Shown here: positions 1-11,520 of the stretch, in pieces
How positions within the stretch are numbered: the first letter of the stretch is position 1
How the letters are laid out: every line of letters begins with the position of its first letter
Assembly (NCBI GenBank): GCA_020851035.1
Contig: JADZDM010000002.1
Location: 67,995 to 131,994, forward strand
DNA: 64,000 nt
Direction of reading: 5' to 3'
From: Gemmatimonadaceae bacterium
GTDB lineage: Bacteria; Gemmatimonadota; Gemmatimonadetes; Gemmatimonadales; Gemmatimonadaceae
The notes under the pieces: generated by a model
Told to the model about the DNA's origin: nothing
Seen by the model: the letters and a program-made list of their open reading frames with translations, nothing else
The model's database searches: none
Made by a program: the position numbers and the translations under genes

Positions 1-351
1 GCCGGCGTGGCCGGCGCCCCGGCCACCGATCCGCACCTCTTCGGCAGCGACGACGTCGCCATCGCCCGCCGACCGCAATCGCATCCGCGGACCTTCACCC
101 GGGGCGCGCTGCAGTACGCCGGCAACCTGCGCGATCACCTGCTGATCATCCACGGCATGCAGGACGACGTCGTTCCCTTCGCGACCTCGGTGGCGCTGGC
201 CGAGGAGTTCATGCGGCTGGGGAAGGACGTCGACTTCGCCTTCGCCCCCGCCGCCACGCATGGCTGGACCCAGCGGCCGTACTACGCGCGGTTCCTGCTG
301 CAGAAGCTCGTCGATCACTTCGACCGGTACCTCGGTCCGGGGGCTCGCTGA
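1..351 (+). CDS. Prolyl oligopeptidase (S9) family peptidase, C-terminal fragment
   Basis: The reading frame is open from the first base, so the gene begins before this window; only the last 116 or so residues are present. The piece has the end of an alpha/beta-hydrolase peptidase fold: the motif HGMQDDVVPF carries the aspartate of the Ser-Asp-His triad, and a later THGW carries the histidine, the usual order and spacing in S9 dipeptidyl-peptidase/prolyl-oligopeptidase enzymes. The nucleophile serine and the N-terminal propeller are outside the window. These enzymes cleave short peptides, often after export to the periplasm. The gene ends just before an inverted-repeat element. It converges with leuB. 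Family is fairly sure; substrate is unknown. Confidence 0.85.
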   Translation, partial: AGVAGAPATDPHLFGSDDVAIARRPQSHPRTFTRGALQYAGNLRDHLLIIHGMQDDVVPFATSVALAEEFMRLGKDVDFAFAPAATHGWTQRPYYARFLLQKLVDHFDRYLGPGAR

Positions 352-366
352 GTCCTGCCGAACTGC

Positions 367-597
367 GAACCGCTTCAGCGCAAAGGCGCAGAGCGCGCGA
401 AGGACGCGAAGTGGTTGCACCGCCCGGCGACGATCGGCTCGCGCGACAAGGATCGTATCGAGGGGGAACTGCACTGGCGGTTGCAGTTCCCCTCAATTCG
501 TTCGGCTCTCGTGCAGGCCGAGCATCGCCGACTGCGCAGGGCCGTCGTTCATTGCGGCCTTCGCGCCCTTTGCGCCTTGGCGTCACGCCGTTCAGCG
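367..597. repeat. Gene-less inverted-repeat element of the GGCGCAAGG type
   Basis: The left arm (about 367-411) carries repeated units such as AGCGCAAAGGCGCAGAG and GAAGGACGCGAAG. The right arm (about 558-597) carries the reverse complement, for example CCTTCGCGCCCTTTGCGCC followed by TTGGCGTCACGCCGTTCA. The outer end resembles that of the copy at 49298-49453, and the unit resembles the arms around the GxxExxY gene at 10969-11498. About 145 bases lie between the arms, with no convincing gene. The leuB stop codon (592-594) lies inside the right arm, so the element supplies the end of that gene. Confidence 0.65.
463..492. other. Perfect hairpin between convergent genes
   Basis: GGGGAACTGCA (463-473) and TGCAGTTCCCC (482-492) form an 11-bp perfect stem with an 8-base loop. 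It sits between the convergent ends of the S9 peptidase gene and leuB and could stop transcription from both sides, but neither side has a T-run, so a standard intrinsic terminator is not shown. It lies inside the gene-less inverted-repeat element and may simply be part of it. Confidence 0.4.
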
Positions 598-1701
598 AAC
601 TCCAACGAACGACAGACGCTCGAGGACAGCACGACCAAAGGCAGACGTCGAACAGGGCGCCTGACCAGGAGCAACACAATCGGCCGTGCGCGGACCGGCG
701 GCGATGGTCTCTGCCACGGCCGCTTCGACCGCAGCAGCCTCATCGTGCAGCCCGAGCGAGTGACGCAGGAGCAGCGCGGCGCTGAGGATCGCGCCGGCGG
801 GATTGGCGATGCCCTTGCCTGCGATGTCCGGCGCGGAGCCGTGAATCGGTTCGTACAGACCGCGCCGGAGGCCAGTGCCCGATTCATCGCCAAGTGATGC
901 CGATGGCAGGACGCCGATCGAGCCGGCCAGCACCGCCGCCTCATCGGTCAGGATGTCACCGAAGAGGTTCTCGGTCACCACCACGTCGAAGCGGGCCGGA
1001 TGGGTGATCAGGTGCATCGCGAACGAGTCCACCAGCGCGTGTTCCAGCGTCACGTCCGGGAACTCGTCGCGCATGACTCTCGTGGTGATCTCCCGCCAGA
1101 GGCGCGAGGTGGCCAGCACGTTCGCCTTGTCCACCGAGAGCAGGCGACCACGGCGCTGCCTGGCGATTCCCGCCGCCATCCGCACCACGCGGGACACCTC
1201 CTCGGCGGTGTAGACGCACAGGTCCGACGCACGGGTGGAGTGTCCTTCCCCGTCCCGGTCGTGCGTCTTCGCGCCGAAGTACAGCCCACCGGTCAGTTCA
1301 CGCACGAACACGATGTCGACGTCCGTCAGCAGCTCCGCCTTCAGCGGCGCCGCGGAGGCCAGCGCCGGGTGCACCGTCATGGGACGGATGTTGGCGTACA
1401 CCCCGAGCAGCGCGCGCAGGCCAAGCAGTCCCTGCTCCGGCCGCACCGTCGCGGCAGGGTCGCTCCACTTCGGTCCACCGACGGCGCCGAGGAACACCGC
1501 ATCGGCCGCGGACACCGCCTCGCGTGTCGCGACCGGCAGCGGCTCACCGGTCTCGTCGATCGCGATGCCGCCGATCAGCGCCTCGCGGAACTCGAACTGG
1601 TGGCCGCCGCGCTCCGCCACGGCCTGCAGCACCCGGACCGCCTCGGCGGTGACCTCGGTGCCGACCCCGTCGCCGGGGAGCACCGTGATCAGCGCGCGCA
1701 T
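592..1701 (-). CDS. leuB: 3-isopropylmalate dehydrogenase
   Basis: Oxidises and decarboxylates 3-isopropylmalate to 2-oxoisocaproate with NAD, the third dedicated step of leucine synthesis, in the cytoplasm. The 369-residue protein begins [14 protein letters not shown], has the ELTGGLYFG segment and the VDKANVLATSRLWR and IHGSAPDIAGKGIANP motifs of the isocitrate/isopropylmalate dehydrogenase family, and ends with the usual STSAFGRAV region. It is last in the ilv-leu block and overlaps leuD by 13 bases. The final ten or so residues (after GRAVLERL) are encoded by an inverted-repeat element that contains the stop codon, so the natural C-terminus has been replaced or extended slightly. The assignment is safe. 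Confidence 0.97.
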   Translation of the reverse strand: MRALITVLPGDGVGTEVTAEAVRVLQAVAERGGHQFEFREALIGGIAIDETGEPLPVATREAVSAADAVFLGAVGGPKWSDPAATVRPEQGLLGLRALLGVYANIRPMTVHPALASAAPLKAELLTDVDIVFVRELTGGLYFGAKTHDRDGEGHSTRASDLCVYTAEEVSRVVRMAAGIARQRRGRLLSVDKANVLATSRLWREITTRVMRDEFPDVTLEHALVDSFAMHLITHPARFDVVVTENLFGDILTDEAAVLAGSIGVLPSASLGDESGTGLRRGLYEPIHGSAPDIAGKGIANPAGAILSAALLLRHSLGLHDEAAAVEAAVAETIAAGPRTADCVAPGQAPCSTSAFGRAVLERLSFVGVR

Positions 1702-2282
1702 GTCGCCTCCCACGCCTCGATCGCCGGCAGGTCCGCCAGCAGTGCGCCGAGTTCGTCGAGCCCGTCGATGAGGCAGCGCTTGGAGAACGGATCGATGGTG
1801 AACGCCGCCGACACCCCACCCGGCAGGTGCACCAGCTGGTTCGGGAGGTCCACCGTGATCTCGGCCGACCGGTCGCGCGCCAGCGCCTCGTGCAGCGTCC
1901 GCAGCACTGGCGTGTCGAGCGCGATGGTGAGCAGCCCGTTCTTGTGTGCGTTCGACCGGAAGATGTCCGCGAACGACGACGCGATCACCGCCCGGAAGCC
2001 CCAGTCGCTCAGCGCCCACGGTGCGTGCTCGCGACTCGAGCCGCAGCCGAAGTTGCGTCCGGCCACCAGCACCTGCGCCCCGGCGGACGCCGGCGTGTTG
2101 AGCACGAACCCGGGCACCGGCGCACGATCGGCGTCGTAGCGCCAGTCGGAGAACAGGTTCGTGCCCAGCCCGGAGCGCGTGGTGGTGGTGAGGAACCGAG
2201 CCGGAATGATCTGGTCGGTGTCGATGTCGTCGCGCTGCAGCGGCACGGCGTGCGACCGCAGTGGCGTCCAGGCCTGGCTCAC
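1689..2282 (-). CDS. leuD: 3-isopropylmalate dehydratase small subunit
   Basis: Small (swivel-domain) subunit of isopropylmalate isomerase, which works with LeuC to convert 2- to 3-isopropylmalate. At 197 residues it has the normal length. Visible family motifs are [14 protein letters not shown] near the N-terminus and [17 protein letters not shown], the active-site loop of the aconitase swivel domain. The GTG start at 2282 overlaps the leuC stop as GTGA and gives an N-terminus that matches the family; longer starts would run through leuC in another frame. The gene overlaps leuB by 13 bases, so translation is probably coupled along leuC-leuD-leuB. Confidence 0.96.
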   Translation of the reverse strand: MSQAWTPLRSHAVPLQRDDIDTDQIIPARFLTTTTRSGLGTNLFSDWRYDADRAPVPGFVLNTPASAGAQVLVAGRNFGCGSSREHAPWALSDWGFRAVIASSFADIFRSNAHKNGLLTIALDTPVLRTLHEALARDRSAEITVDLPNQLVHLPGGVSAAFTIDPFSKRCLIDGLDELGALLADLPAIEAWEATCAR

Positions 2283-3678
2283 AGCACGCTCCGGGGATCG
2301 GTGACGACACCGGCGATGGCCGACGCCGCCGCGGTGAGGGGTGAGGCGAGGAGGGTGCGCGCCCCCTTCCCCTGCCTTCCCTCGAAGTTGCGGTTGCTGG
2401 TGCTCACGGCGTACTGCCCGCCGTCCACGGTGTCGCCGTTCATCGCGATGCACATCGAGCAGCCGCTCTCGCGCCACTCGGCGCCGGCCTCCCGAAAGAT
2501 GTCGGCCAGTCCCTCCTTCTCGGCCTGGCGCTTCACCCGCTGCGAGCCGGGCACCACCAGCATGCGCGTGTTCGCCGCCACGCGCTGACCGCGCATCACG
2601 TCGGCGGCAGCCCGGAGGTCATCGATGCGCCCGTTGGTACAGCTCCCGACGAACACCACGTCCACCGGCTGGCCGATCAGTGACTGCCCCGGCTCCAGGC
2701 CCATGTACGCGAAGGCCCGATTGTTGGCCGCATCACCGGCGGCACCCGACAGCGGCAGGTGACCATCGACGGGAATCGCCATGCCCGGGTTGGTGCCCCA
2801 CGTGATCATCGGCGCGATCTCCGAGGCATCGAGCGCGACGCACCGGTCGAATTGCGCGCCGAAATCGGTCTGCAGGCCACGCCATTCATCGACCTTCACC
2901 TCCCAGTCGAACCCCTGTGGCACCCCCTCGCGACCCTTGAGCCAGCGGAACGTCGTCTCGTCGGGCGCGATCATGCCGGCGCGTGCACCCGCCTCGATGC
3001 TCATGTTGCAGACGGTCATGCGGCCCTCCATGTCGAGCGCGCGAATCGCCTCGCCCCGATACTCGATCACATGCCCCGTGCCGCCGCCGACCCCGATCTT
3101 CGCGATGATCGCCAGGATCACGTCCTTCGCCGTCACCCCCGGCCGGAGCCGGCCATCGACGCGCACCTCCATCGTCTTCGGCCGCGACTGCAGCAGGCAC
3201 TGCGTGGCGAGCACGTGCCCCACCTCGCTGGTGCCGATGCCGAACGCCAGCGCCCCGAACGCGCCGTGGGTGCTGGTGTGGCTGTCACCGCAAACGATGG
3301 TCATGCCCGGCTGCGTACGGCCCATCTCGGGGCCGATCACGTGCACGATGCCGCGACGGTCGTCGTCGAGGCCGTAGAGCGGGATCCCGTGCTCGGCACA
3401 ACTCGCCGCCAGCGCGTCGAGCTGCTTCCCGGCCGCCGGATCCAGCACCGTCAGGCGTCCGCCGGTGGAGACGGTCGGCGTCGAGTGGTCCATCGTCGCC
3501 ACGGTGCGGTCGGGGCGGCGCACGGCCAGCCCCCGCTCGCGCAGCACGGTGAACGCCTGCGGCGAGGTCACCTCGTGCACCAGGTGCAGGTCCACGTACA
3601 GGACCGCCGGCGCGACGTCCGTGCCCTCACGCACCACGTGGGCATCCCATACTTTCGCGAACAGCGTGCGCGGACCGC

Positions 3679-3682
<4 letters not shown>
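2279..3682 (-). CDS. leuC: 3-isopropylmalate dehydratase large subunit
   Basis: Large, iron-sulfur subunit of isopropylmalate isomerase (aconitase superfamily). The 467-residue protein shows the three cluster cysteines in their usual contexts, [14 protein letters not shown] and [12 protein letters not shown], and the [19 protein letters not shown] segment typical of LeuC. The start at 3682 ([17 protein letters not shown]) overlaps the leuA stop as ATGA and fits the family N-terminus. It is flanked by leuA upstream and leuD downstream. Nothing unusual was seen; the large and small subunits are separate, as in most bacteria. Confidence 0.97.
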
Positions 3683-6367
<2,685 letters not shown>

Positions 6368-6371
<4 letters not shown>

Positions 6372-6919
6372 GCCGCCGCTTCCTCGTCGGTTGGGGCTCC
6401 ATCGGCCTGCGCGCGGTAGTGCGCGGGGGCCTCCAGCTTCTTCGGCGTCCGGCCGCGCATCATGGCCAGTCGCCCCGTGCGCATCAGCTCCGCCAGTCCC
6501 TCGGGACGGATGAGCGTGATGAACTCCTCCACGCGCTCCGGCGTGTCGGTGATCTGCACGATCAGCTCCTCCTCGCTCAGGTCGAGCACGCGGGCACCGT
6601 GCGTCGCCACGATCTCGACCAGCTCGGCCAACCGCTTCGGCGACGACACGATCTTGGCCAGCGCCGTCTCACGCTGCACGGCACGCTCGTTGGTGACGTC
6701 GGTGACGCCGATGACCTCCACGAGCCGGTCGAGCTGCATGACCACCTGGCTGGCGTCAGTGGCATCGACGACCAGCGTCATGCGGCTGATGCCCGGCACC
6801 TCGCTGCGACCCACGGCCAGCGAGGCGATGTTGAATCCGCGGCGTCGCAGCAGGGTCACGGTGCGATGCAGGACGCCGGCGCGGTCCTGCAGGAGGGCGA
6901 TGAGGGTGTGCTGAGCCAT
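6368..6919 (-). CDS. ilvN: Acetolactate synthase regulatory (small) subunit
   Basis: Regulatory subunit of acetohydroxyacid synthase; it activates the catalytic subunit and binds valine for feedback control. The 183-residue protein starts [20 protein letters not shown], the opening of the first ACT domain, and has a second ACT-like half from about residue 75 ([10 protein letters not shown]). This is the normal size for IlvN/IlvH. It follows ilvB after only six bases and overlaps ilvC by four, consistent with one polycistronic message. Confidence 0.96.
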
Positions 6920-6925
6920 CGGGGG

Positions 6926-8776
6926 TCATGCCTGGGCAAATGGTGAGGGGACTGCAGGAACTGCGGGAGTGGCCGGTGGGGCCATGAGCATGTCGCCGAT
7001 CGCCTGCCCGGCGGGCACGATCGGGAAGACGTTGGCTTCGCGTTCGACGCGGAAGTCGATGACTGCGCAGCCCCGGTACTTCCAGGCCGCCTCGATCGCG
7101 GCCGGTGCATCCGCGGCATCGTCCACGGTGAAGCCGCGCAGGCCGTGCGCCTCGGCCAGCTTCGCGAAGTCGGGGCCCGTGAGCGGCGTGCCGCTGTAGC
7201 GCTTGCCCTCGAAGAGCTGCTGCCACTGCCGCACCATGCCGAGGTAGCCGTTGTTGACGATGGCGACCTTCACGTTCGTCAGCCCTTCCTGGGCGATGGT
7301 GGCCAGCTCGCAGCTGGTCATCTGGAAGCCGCCGTCGCCCACCACCACCCAGATGGTGCGGCTGGGATCCGCGATCGCGGCGCCCATCGCGGCCGGCAGG
7401 GCGAACCCCATCGTGCCGGCGCCTCCGCTGGTGATGTGCGTGCGCGGCCGGCTCCAGTCCAGCAGCTGCGCCGCCCACATCTGGTGCTGGCCCACATCGG
7501 TCACCACGCGCCAGTCGCTGCGGTCACGAAACGCCGCGTTCATGGCGTCGAACACGTCGTGCGGCATCAGCGGCGCGGTGCGCTCGCGGCGGGTGTAGCC
7601 CTGGCGCGGCTGGTGCTCGTCACGCATGGCGAGGATCTCGTGGATCCAGGCCTGGCGTGCGACGGTGCTGCCGACCGGCAGTGCGACCGCGATCGAGCGC
7701 AACGCCGGCTTGGCATCGGCCACGATCTTCACGTCGGTGCGCACGAGCTTGCCGATCTCGGCGCCGTCGATGTCGATGTGGATGATCTGCGCGTGCGGCG
7801 CGAAGGTGCTGGCCTTGCCCGTGACGCGGTCGTCGAACCGGCTGCCCACGTTGAGCAGCACGTCGCAGGCCTGGATCGCGCGGTTCACGTGCACCCAGCC
7901 GTGCATGCCCGGCATGCCGAGCGACAGCGGGTGGTCGTGGGGCATGGCGCCGAGACCGTGCAGGGTGGAGATGACCGGGATGCCGGCCTGCTCGGCGAGG
8001 GCGCGCAGCTCACGGGTGGCGCCGGACTGAATCACGCCGTTGCCGGCGAGGATGACCGGGCGGCGTGCATCCTGGAGGAGCTGGGCTGCGGCGCGGATCG
8101 CCGCCTGGTCCACGTCGTCGCGCTGCGACATCGGGCGGTAGCCGGGCAGGTCCATCGGCTCGTCCCAGTCCGGCACGAAGCGCGCGAGCTGCGCGTCCTT
8201 CGTGATGTCGATCAGCACCGGGCCCGGCCGCCCGCTGCGGGCGATGTGGAACGCTTCGCGGAAGACGCGCGGCAGCTCGGTGGCGTTGGTGACGAGGAAG
8301 TTGTGCTTCGTGATCGGGACGGTGATGCCGGTGATGTCGGTCTCCTGGAAGGCATCGGTGCCGAGCAGGGCGCTGGGCACCTGTCCCGTGATGGCCACCA
8401 GCGGCGTACCGTCCATCCAGGCATCGGCGATCGGCGTGACGAGGTTCGTTGCCCCCGGTCCGCTGGTGCCGATGCACACCCCCACCTGCCCCGTGGCGCG
8501 CGCGAAGCCCTCCGCGGCGTGACCTGCGCCCTGTTCGTGCCGGCAGAGCACGTGGCGCAGGCGCGCCCGGTATTCCCACATCGCGTGGTAGAACGGCATG
8601 ATGCAGCCGCCCGGAATGCCGAACATGACCGACACGTTCTCGCGGATGAGCGCCTCGCACATGACCTGCGCCCCCGTGCGGCTGGCCGGGGCGTGGCCGG
8701 GCGCGGGGATGGCGGGTGGTGCGATGGATCGGCCTGCGGTGCTGCGGACAGCGGTGCTGCCGGTGGATCGTGACAT
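6926..8776 (-). CDS. ilvB: Acetolactate synthase catalytic (large) subunit
   Basis: Thiamine-diphosphate enzyme that makes 2-acetolactate or 2-aceto-2-hydroxybutyrate, the first common step for valine, leucine and isoleucine. The roughly 616-residue product has the family opening FGIPGGCIMPFYHAM, the catalytic glutamate in CRHEQGAGHAAEGFAR, and the ThDP motif GDGGFQMTSCELATI ending in NNGYLGMVRQW. I chose the ATG at 8776 because it lies just past the attenuator terminator; a longer in-frame start would fall inside that hairpin. About 40 residues of Ser/Pro/Ala-rich sequence precede the conserved domain. No clear Shine-Dalgarno site precedes this start. Confidence 0.95.
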   Translation of the reverse strand: MSRSTGSTAVRSTAGRSIAPPAIPAPGHAPASRTGAQVMCEALIRENVSVMFGIPGGCIMPFYHAMWEYRARLRHVLCRHEQGAGHAAEGFARATGQVGVCIGTSGPGATNLVTPIADAWMDGTPLVAITGQVPSALLGTDAFQETDITGITVPITKHNFLVTNATELPRVFREAFHIARSGRPGPVLIDITKDAQLARFVPDWDEPMDLPGYRPMSQRDDVDQAAIRAAAQLLQDARRPVILAGNGVIQSGATRELRALAEQAGIPVISTLHGLGAMPHDHPLSLGMPGMHGWVHVNRAIQACDVLLNVGSRFDDRVTGKASTFAPHAQIIHIDIDGAEIGKLVRTDVKIVADAKPALRSIAVALPVGSTVARQAWIHEILAMRDEHQPRQGYTRRERTAPLMPHDVFDAMNAAFRDRSDWRVVTDVGQHQMWAAQLLDWSRPRTHITSGGAGTMGFALPAAMGAAIADPSRTIWVVVGDGGFQMTSCELATIAQEGLTNVKVAIVNNGYLGMVRQWQQLFEGKRYSGTPLTGPDFAKLAEAHGLRGFTVDDAADAPAAIEAAWKYRGCAVIDFRVEREANVFPIVPAGQAIGDMLMAPPATPAVPAVPSPFAQA

Positions 8777-8786
8777 TGCGGGGCTC

Positions 8787-8826
8787 GGAAAACGAGAAGG
8801 CCCCCTCCGCGCGCGGAAGGAGCCTT
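8787..8826 (-). terminator. Attenuator terminator before ilvB
   Basis: On the minus strand AAGGCTCCTTCCGCG pairs with CGCGGAGGGGGCCTT (8797-8826), a 15-bp stem with two G-U pairs, followed by CTCGTTTTCC. This is an intrinsic terminator standing between the leader peptide and ilvB, so it can only make sense as a conditional (attenuation) site for the ilv-leu operon. Confidence 0.75.
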
Positions 8827-8845
8827 GTGTGATCCTGCCCAAGGT

Positions 8846-8874
8846 CGCCCCTCCGAGTGGTCTCGGGAGGGGCG
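8846..8874 (-). promoter_or_regulatory. Competing hairpin of the ilvB attenuator
   Basis: On the minus strand CGCCCCTCCCGAG pairs with CTCGGAGGGGCG to give a long stem just after the leader stop codon. Its 3' arm, GGAGGGGC (8847-8854), can instead pair with GCTCCTTC (8816-8823) in the terminator's 5' arm, giving an antiterminator. A third option pairs TCGGGAGC within the leader codons (8909-8916) with the 5' arm (8863-8870). These mutually exclusive pairings are the hallmark of ribosome-mediated attenuation. Pairing is read by eye; energies were not computed. Confidence 0.65.
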
Positions 8875-8885
8875 TCGGTTCGCAG

Positions 8886-9017
8886 CTACATCGCGACCGT
8901 GTGGCCCAGCTCCCGACGCGTAAGAATCACGCGTACGACGAGAATCGCTGCGACAGGAAGCGTCGCAACGATGCTGGTAAGGCCAAGAAGTCGGGACTGC
9001 GTCGGCGAAACGGACAT
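8886..9017 (-). CDS. ilvB operon leader peptide, rich in Leu/Val/Ile
   Basis: A 43-residue open frame, ATG at 9017 and TAG at 8886-8888, ending 12 bases before the first attenuator hairpin. Seventeen of its 43 residues are Leu, Ile or Val, and the stretch from residue 20 to 32 (LPVAAILVVRVIL) has nine of thirteen. This is what leader peptides of branched-chain operons look like: ribosome stalling at these codons when charged Leu/Ile/Val tRNA is scarce favours the antiterminator. The gene lies between ilvD and ilvB. No strong ribosome binding site is seen. It could be a small membrane protein by composition alone, but its position and the hairpins argue for a leader. Confidence 0.75.
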   Translation of the reverse strand: MSVSPTQSRLLGLTSIVATLPVAAILVVRVILTRRELGHTVAM

Positions 9018-9054
9018 GGGGTGGTGCAGAGTGAAACGACCCATCGGACGGTCA

Positions 9055-9073
9055 GCCTGCGACAGGCGCAGGC
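9055..9073 (-). other. Small perfect hairpin in the ilvD-leader gap
   Basis: GCCTGCG and CGCAGGC form a 7-bp stem with a 5-base loop 37 bases after the ilvD stop and 37 bases before the leader start. It could be an ilvD terminator or part of the leader promoter region, but has no T-run. The remainder of this 92-base gap shows no recognisable promoter. Confidence 0.3.
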
Positions 9074-9109
9074 GAAAGCGCGCGTCGTGTGACCGACGTG
9101 GCTGGTTTC

Positions 9110-10828
<1,719 letters not shown>

Positions 10829-10968
10829 CCTCGCCCTTCCGACCCGTCTCGCGCAAGGGAGATCCGGCGCGATTTCGGTCCGCAACGCGCGATCCAGGGG
10901 CGCGCGCCCACGCCACTGGCGTGATGCTTCAGCAGTGCAGACGGCAGGATGCAGAACTGTACAGCCGG

Positions 10969-11498
10969 ACAGCGGACGCAAGGGCGCCATGAACGCAAGG
11001 ACGCAAGACTGCGTGTCGCGACTTCAACCACAGCCGATGCCCTGATGACTGAGAATGAGATCGGACGGATCATCGTCGCCGGTGCGCAACGCGTGCACAG
11101 GGAAATGGGCGGGCCAGGCTTGCTCGAATCCGTCTACGAGGAGGCCCTCGCGATCGAGCTGGCCACACGCAGCCTGCACGTGCAGCGGCAGGTGGCGTTC
11201 CCGGTACGCTACCGTGGCATCCTTCTCCGCAATCGTATCCGCGTCGACTTCCTCGTCGAGACGCGGATCATTCTCGAGATCAAGGCCGTTCCACAGTATC
11301 ACGAGGCCTTCATGGCCCAGACGCTGACCTACCTACGCGCAACCAACCTCAGTCTCGGCTTCGTCATCAACTTCGGCATGCCAGTCCTGCTCCAGGGCGT
11401 GAAGCGAGTCGTCAACAACCTGGCGGAGTGATAGCGGTGTCTCACAGCAAGAACGCAGTGTTGCGCCCTTGCGTCCCTAGCGCCCTTGCGCCTGCTGT
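10969..11498. mobile_element. GxxExxY gene bracketed by 46-base inverted repeats
   Basis: The left arm (10969-11014) reads ACAGCGGACGCAAGGGCGCC then ATGAACGCAAGGACGCAAGA CTGCGT; the reverse complement of the right arm (11453-11498) is the same apart from a few changes in the centre. The arms face each other around one small gene (11045-11431) in the ilvD-tolC gap. Units of the type GCAAGG-GCGC recur within each arm. Similar arms without a gene occur at 367-597 and 49298-49453. No transposase is present, so any movement would need help from elsewhere. Mobility is inference; the inverted arms are seen directly. Confidence 0.6.
11045..11431 (+). CDS. GxxExxY family protein (PDDEXK_3-like)
   Basis: The 128-residue product contains the family signature GGPGLLESVYEEAL (G-x-x-E-x-x-Y), then RVDFLVETRIILEIKAV, whose D...E-x-K arrangement resembles a PD-(D/E)xK nuclease core. 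Members are common, often in several copies, in large genomes of environmental bacteria; their job is not established. Start: ATG at 11045 (MTENEIGRIIV), where family similarity begins; an upstream in-frame start would run through the inverted repeat. It is the only plus-strand gene between two minus-strand operons. Base composition looks less GC-rich than its neighbours, in keeping with acquisition from elsewhere. Confidence 0.88.
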   Translation: MTENEIGRIIVAGAQRVHREMGGPGLLESVYEEALAIELATRSLHVQRQVAFPVRYRGILLRNRIRVDFLVETRIILEIKAVPQYHEAFMAQTLTYLRATNLSLGFVINFGMPVLLQGVKRVVNNLAE

Positions 11499-11520
11499 TG
11501 CACGTCCACAGCCGGACACT

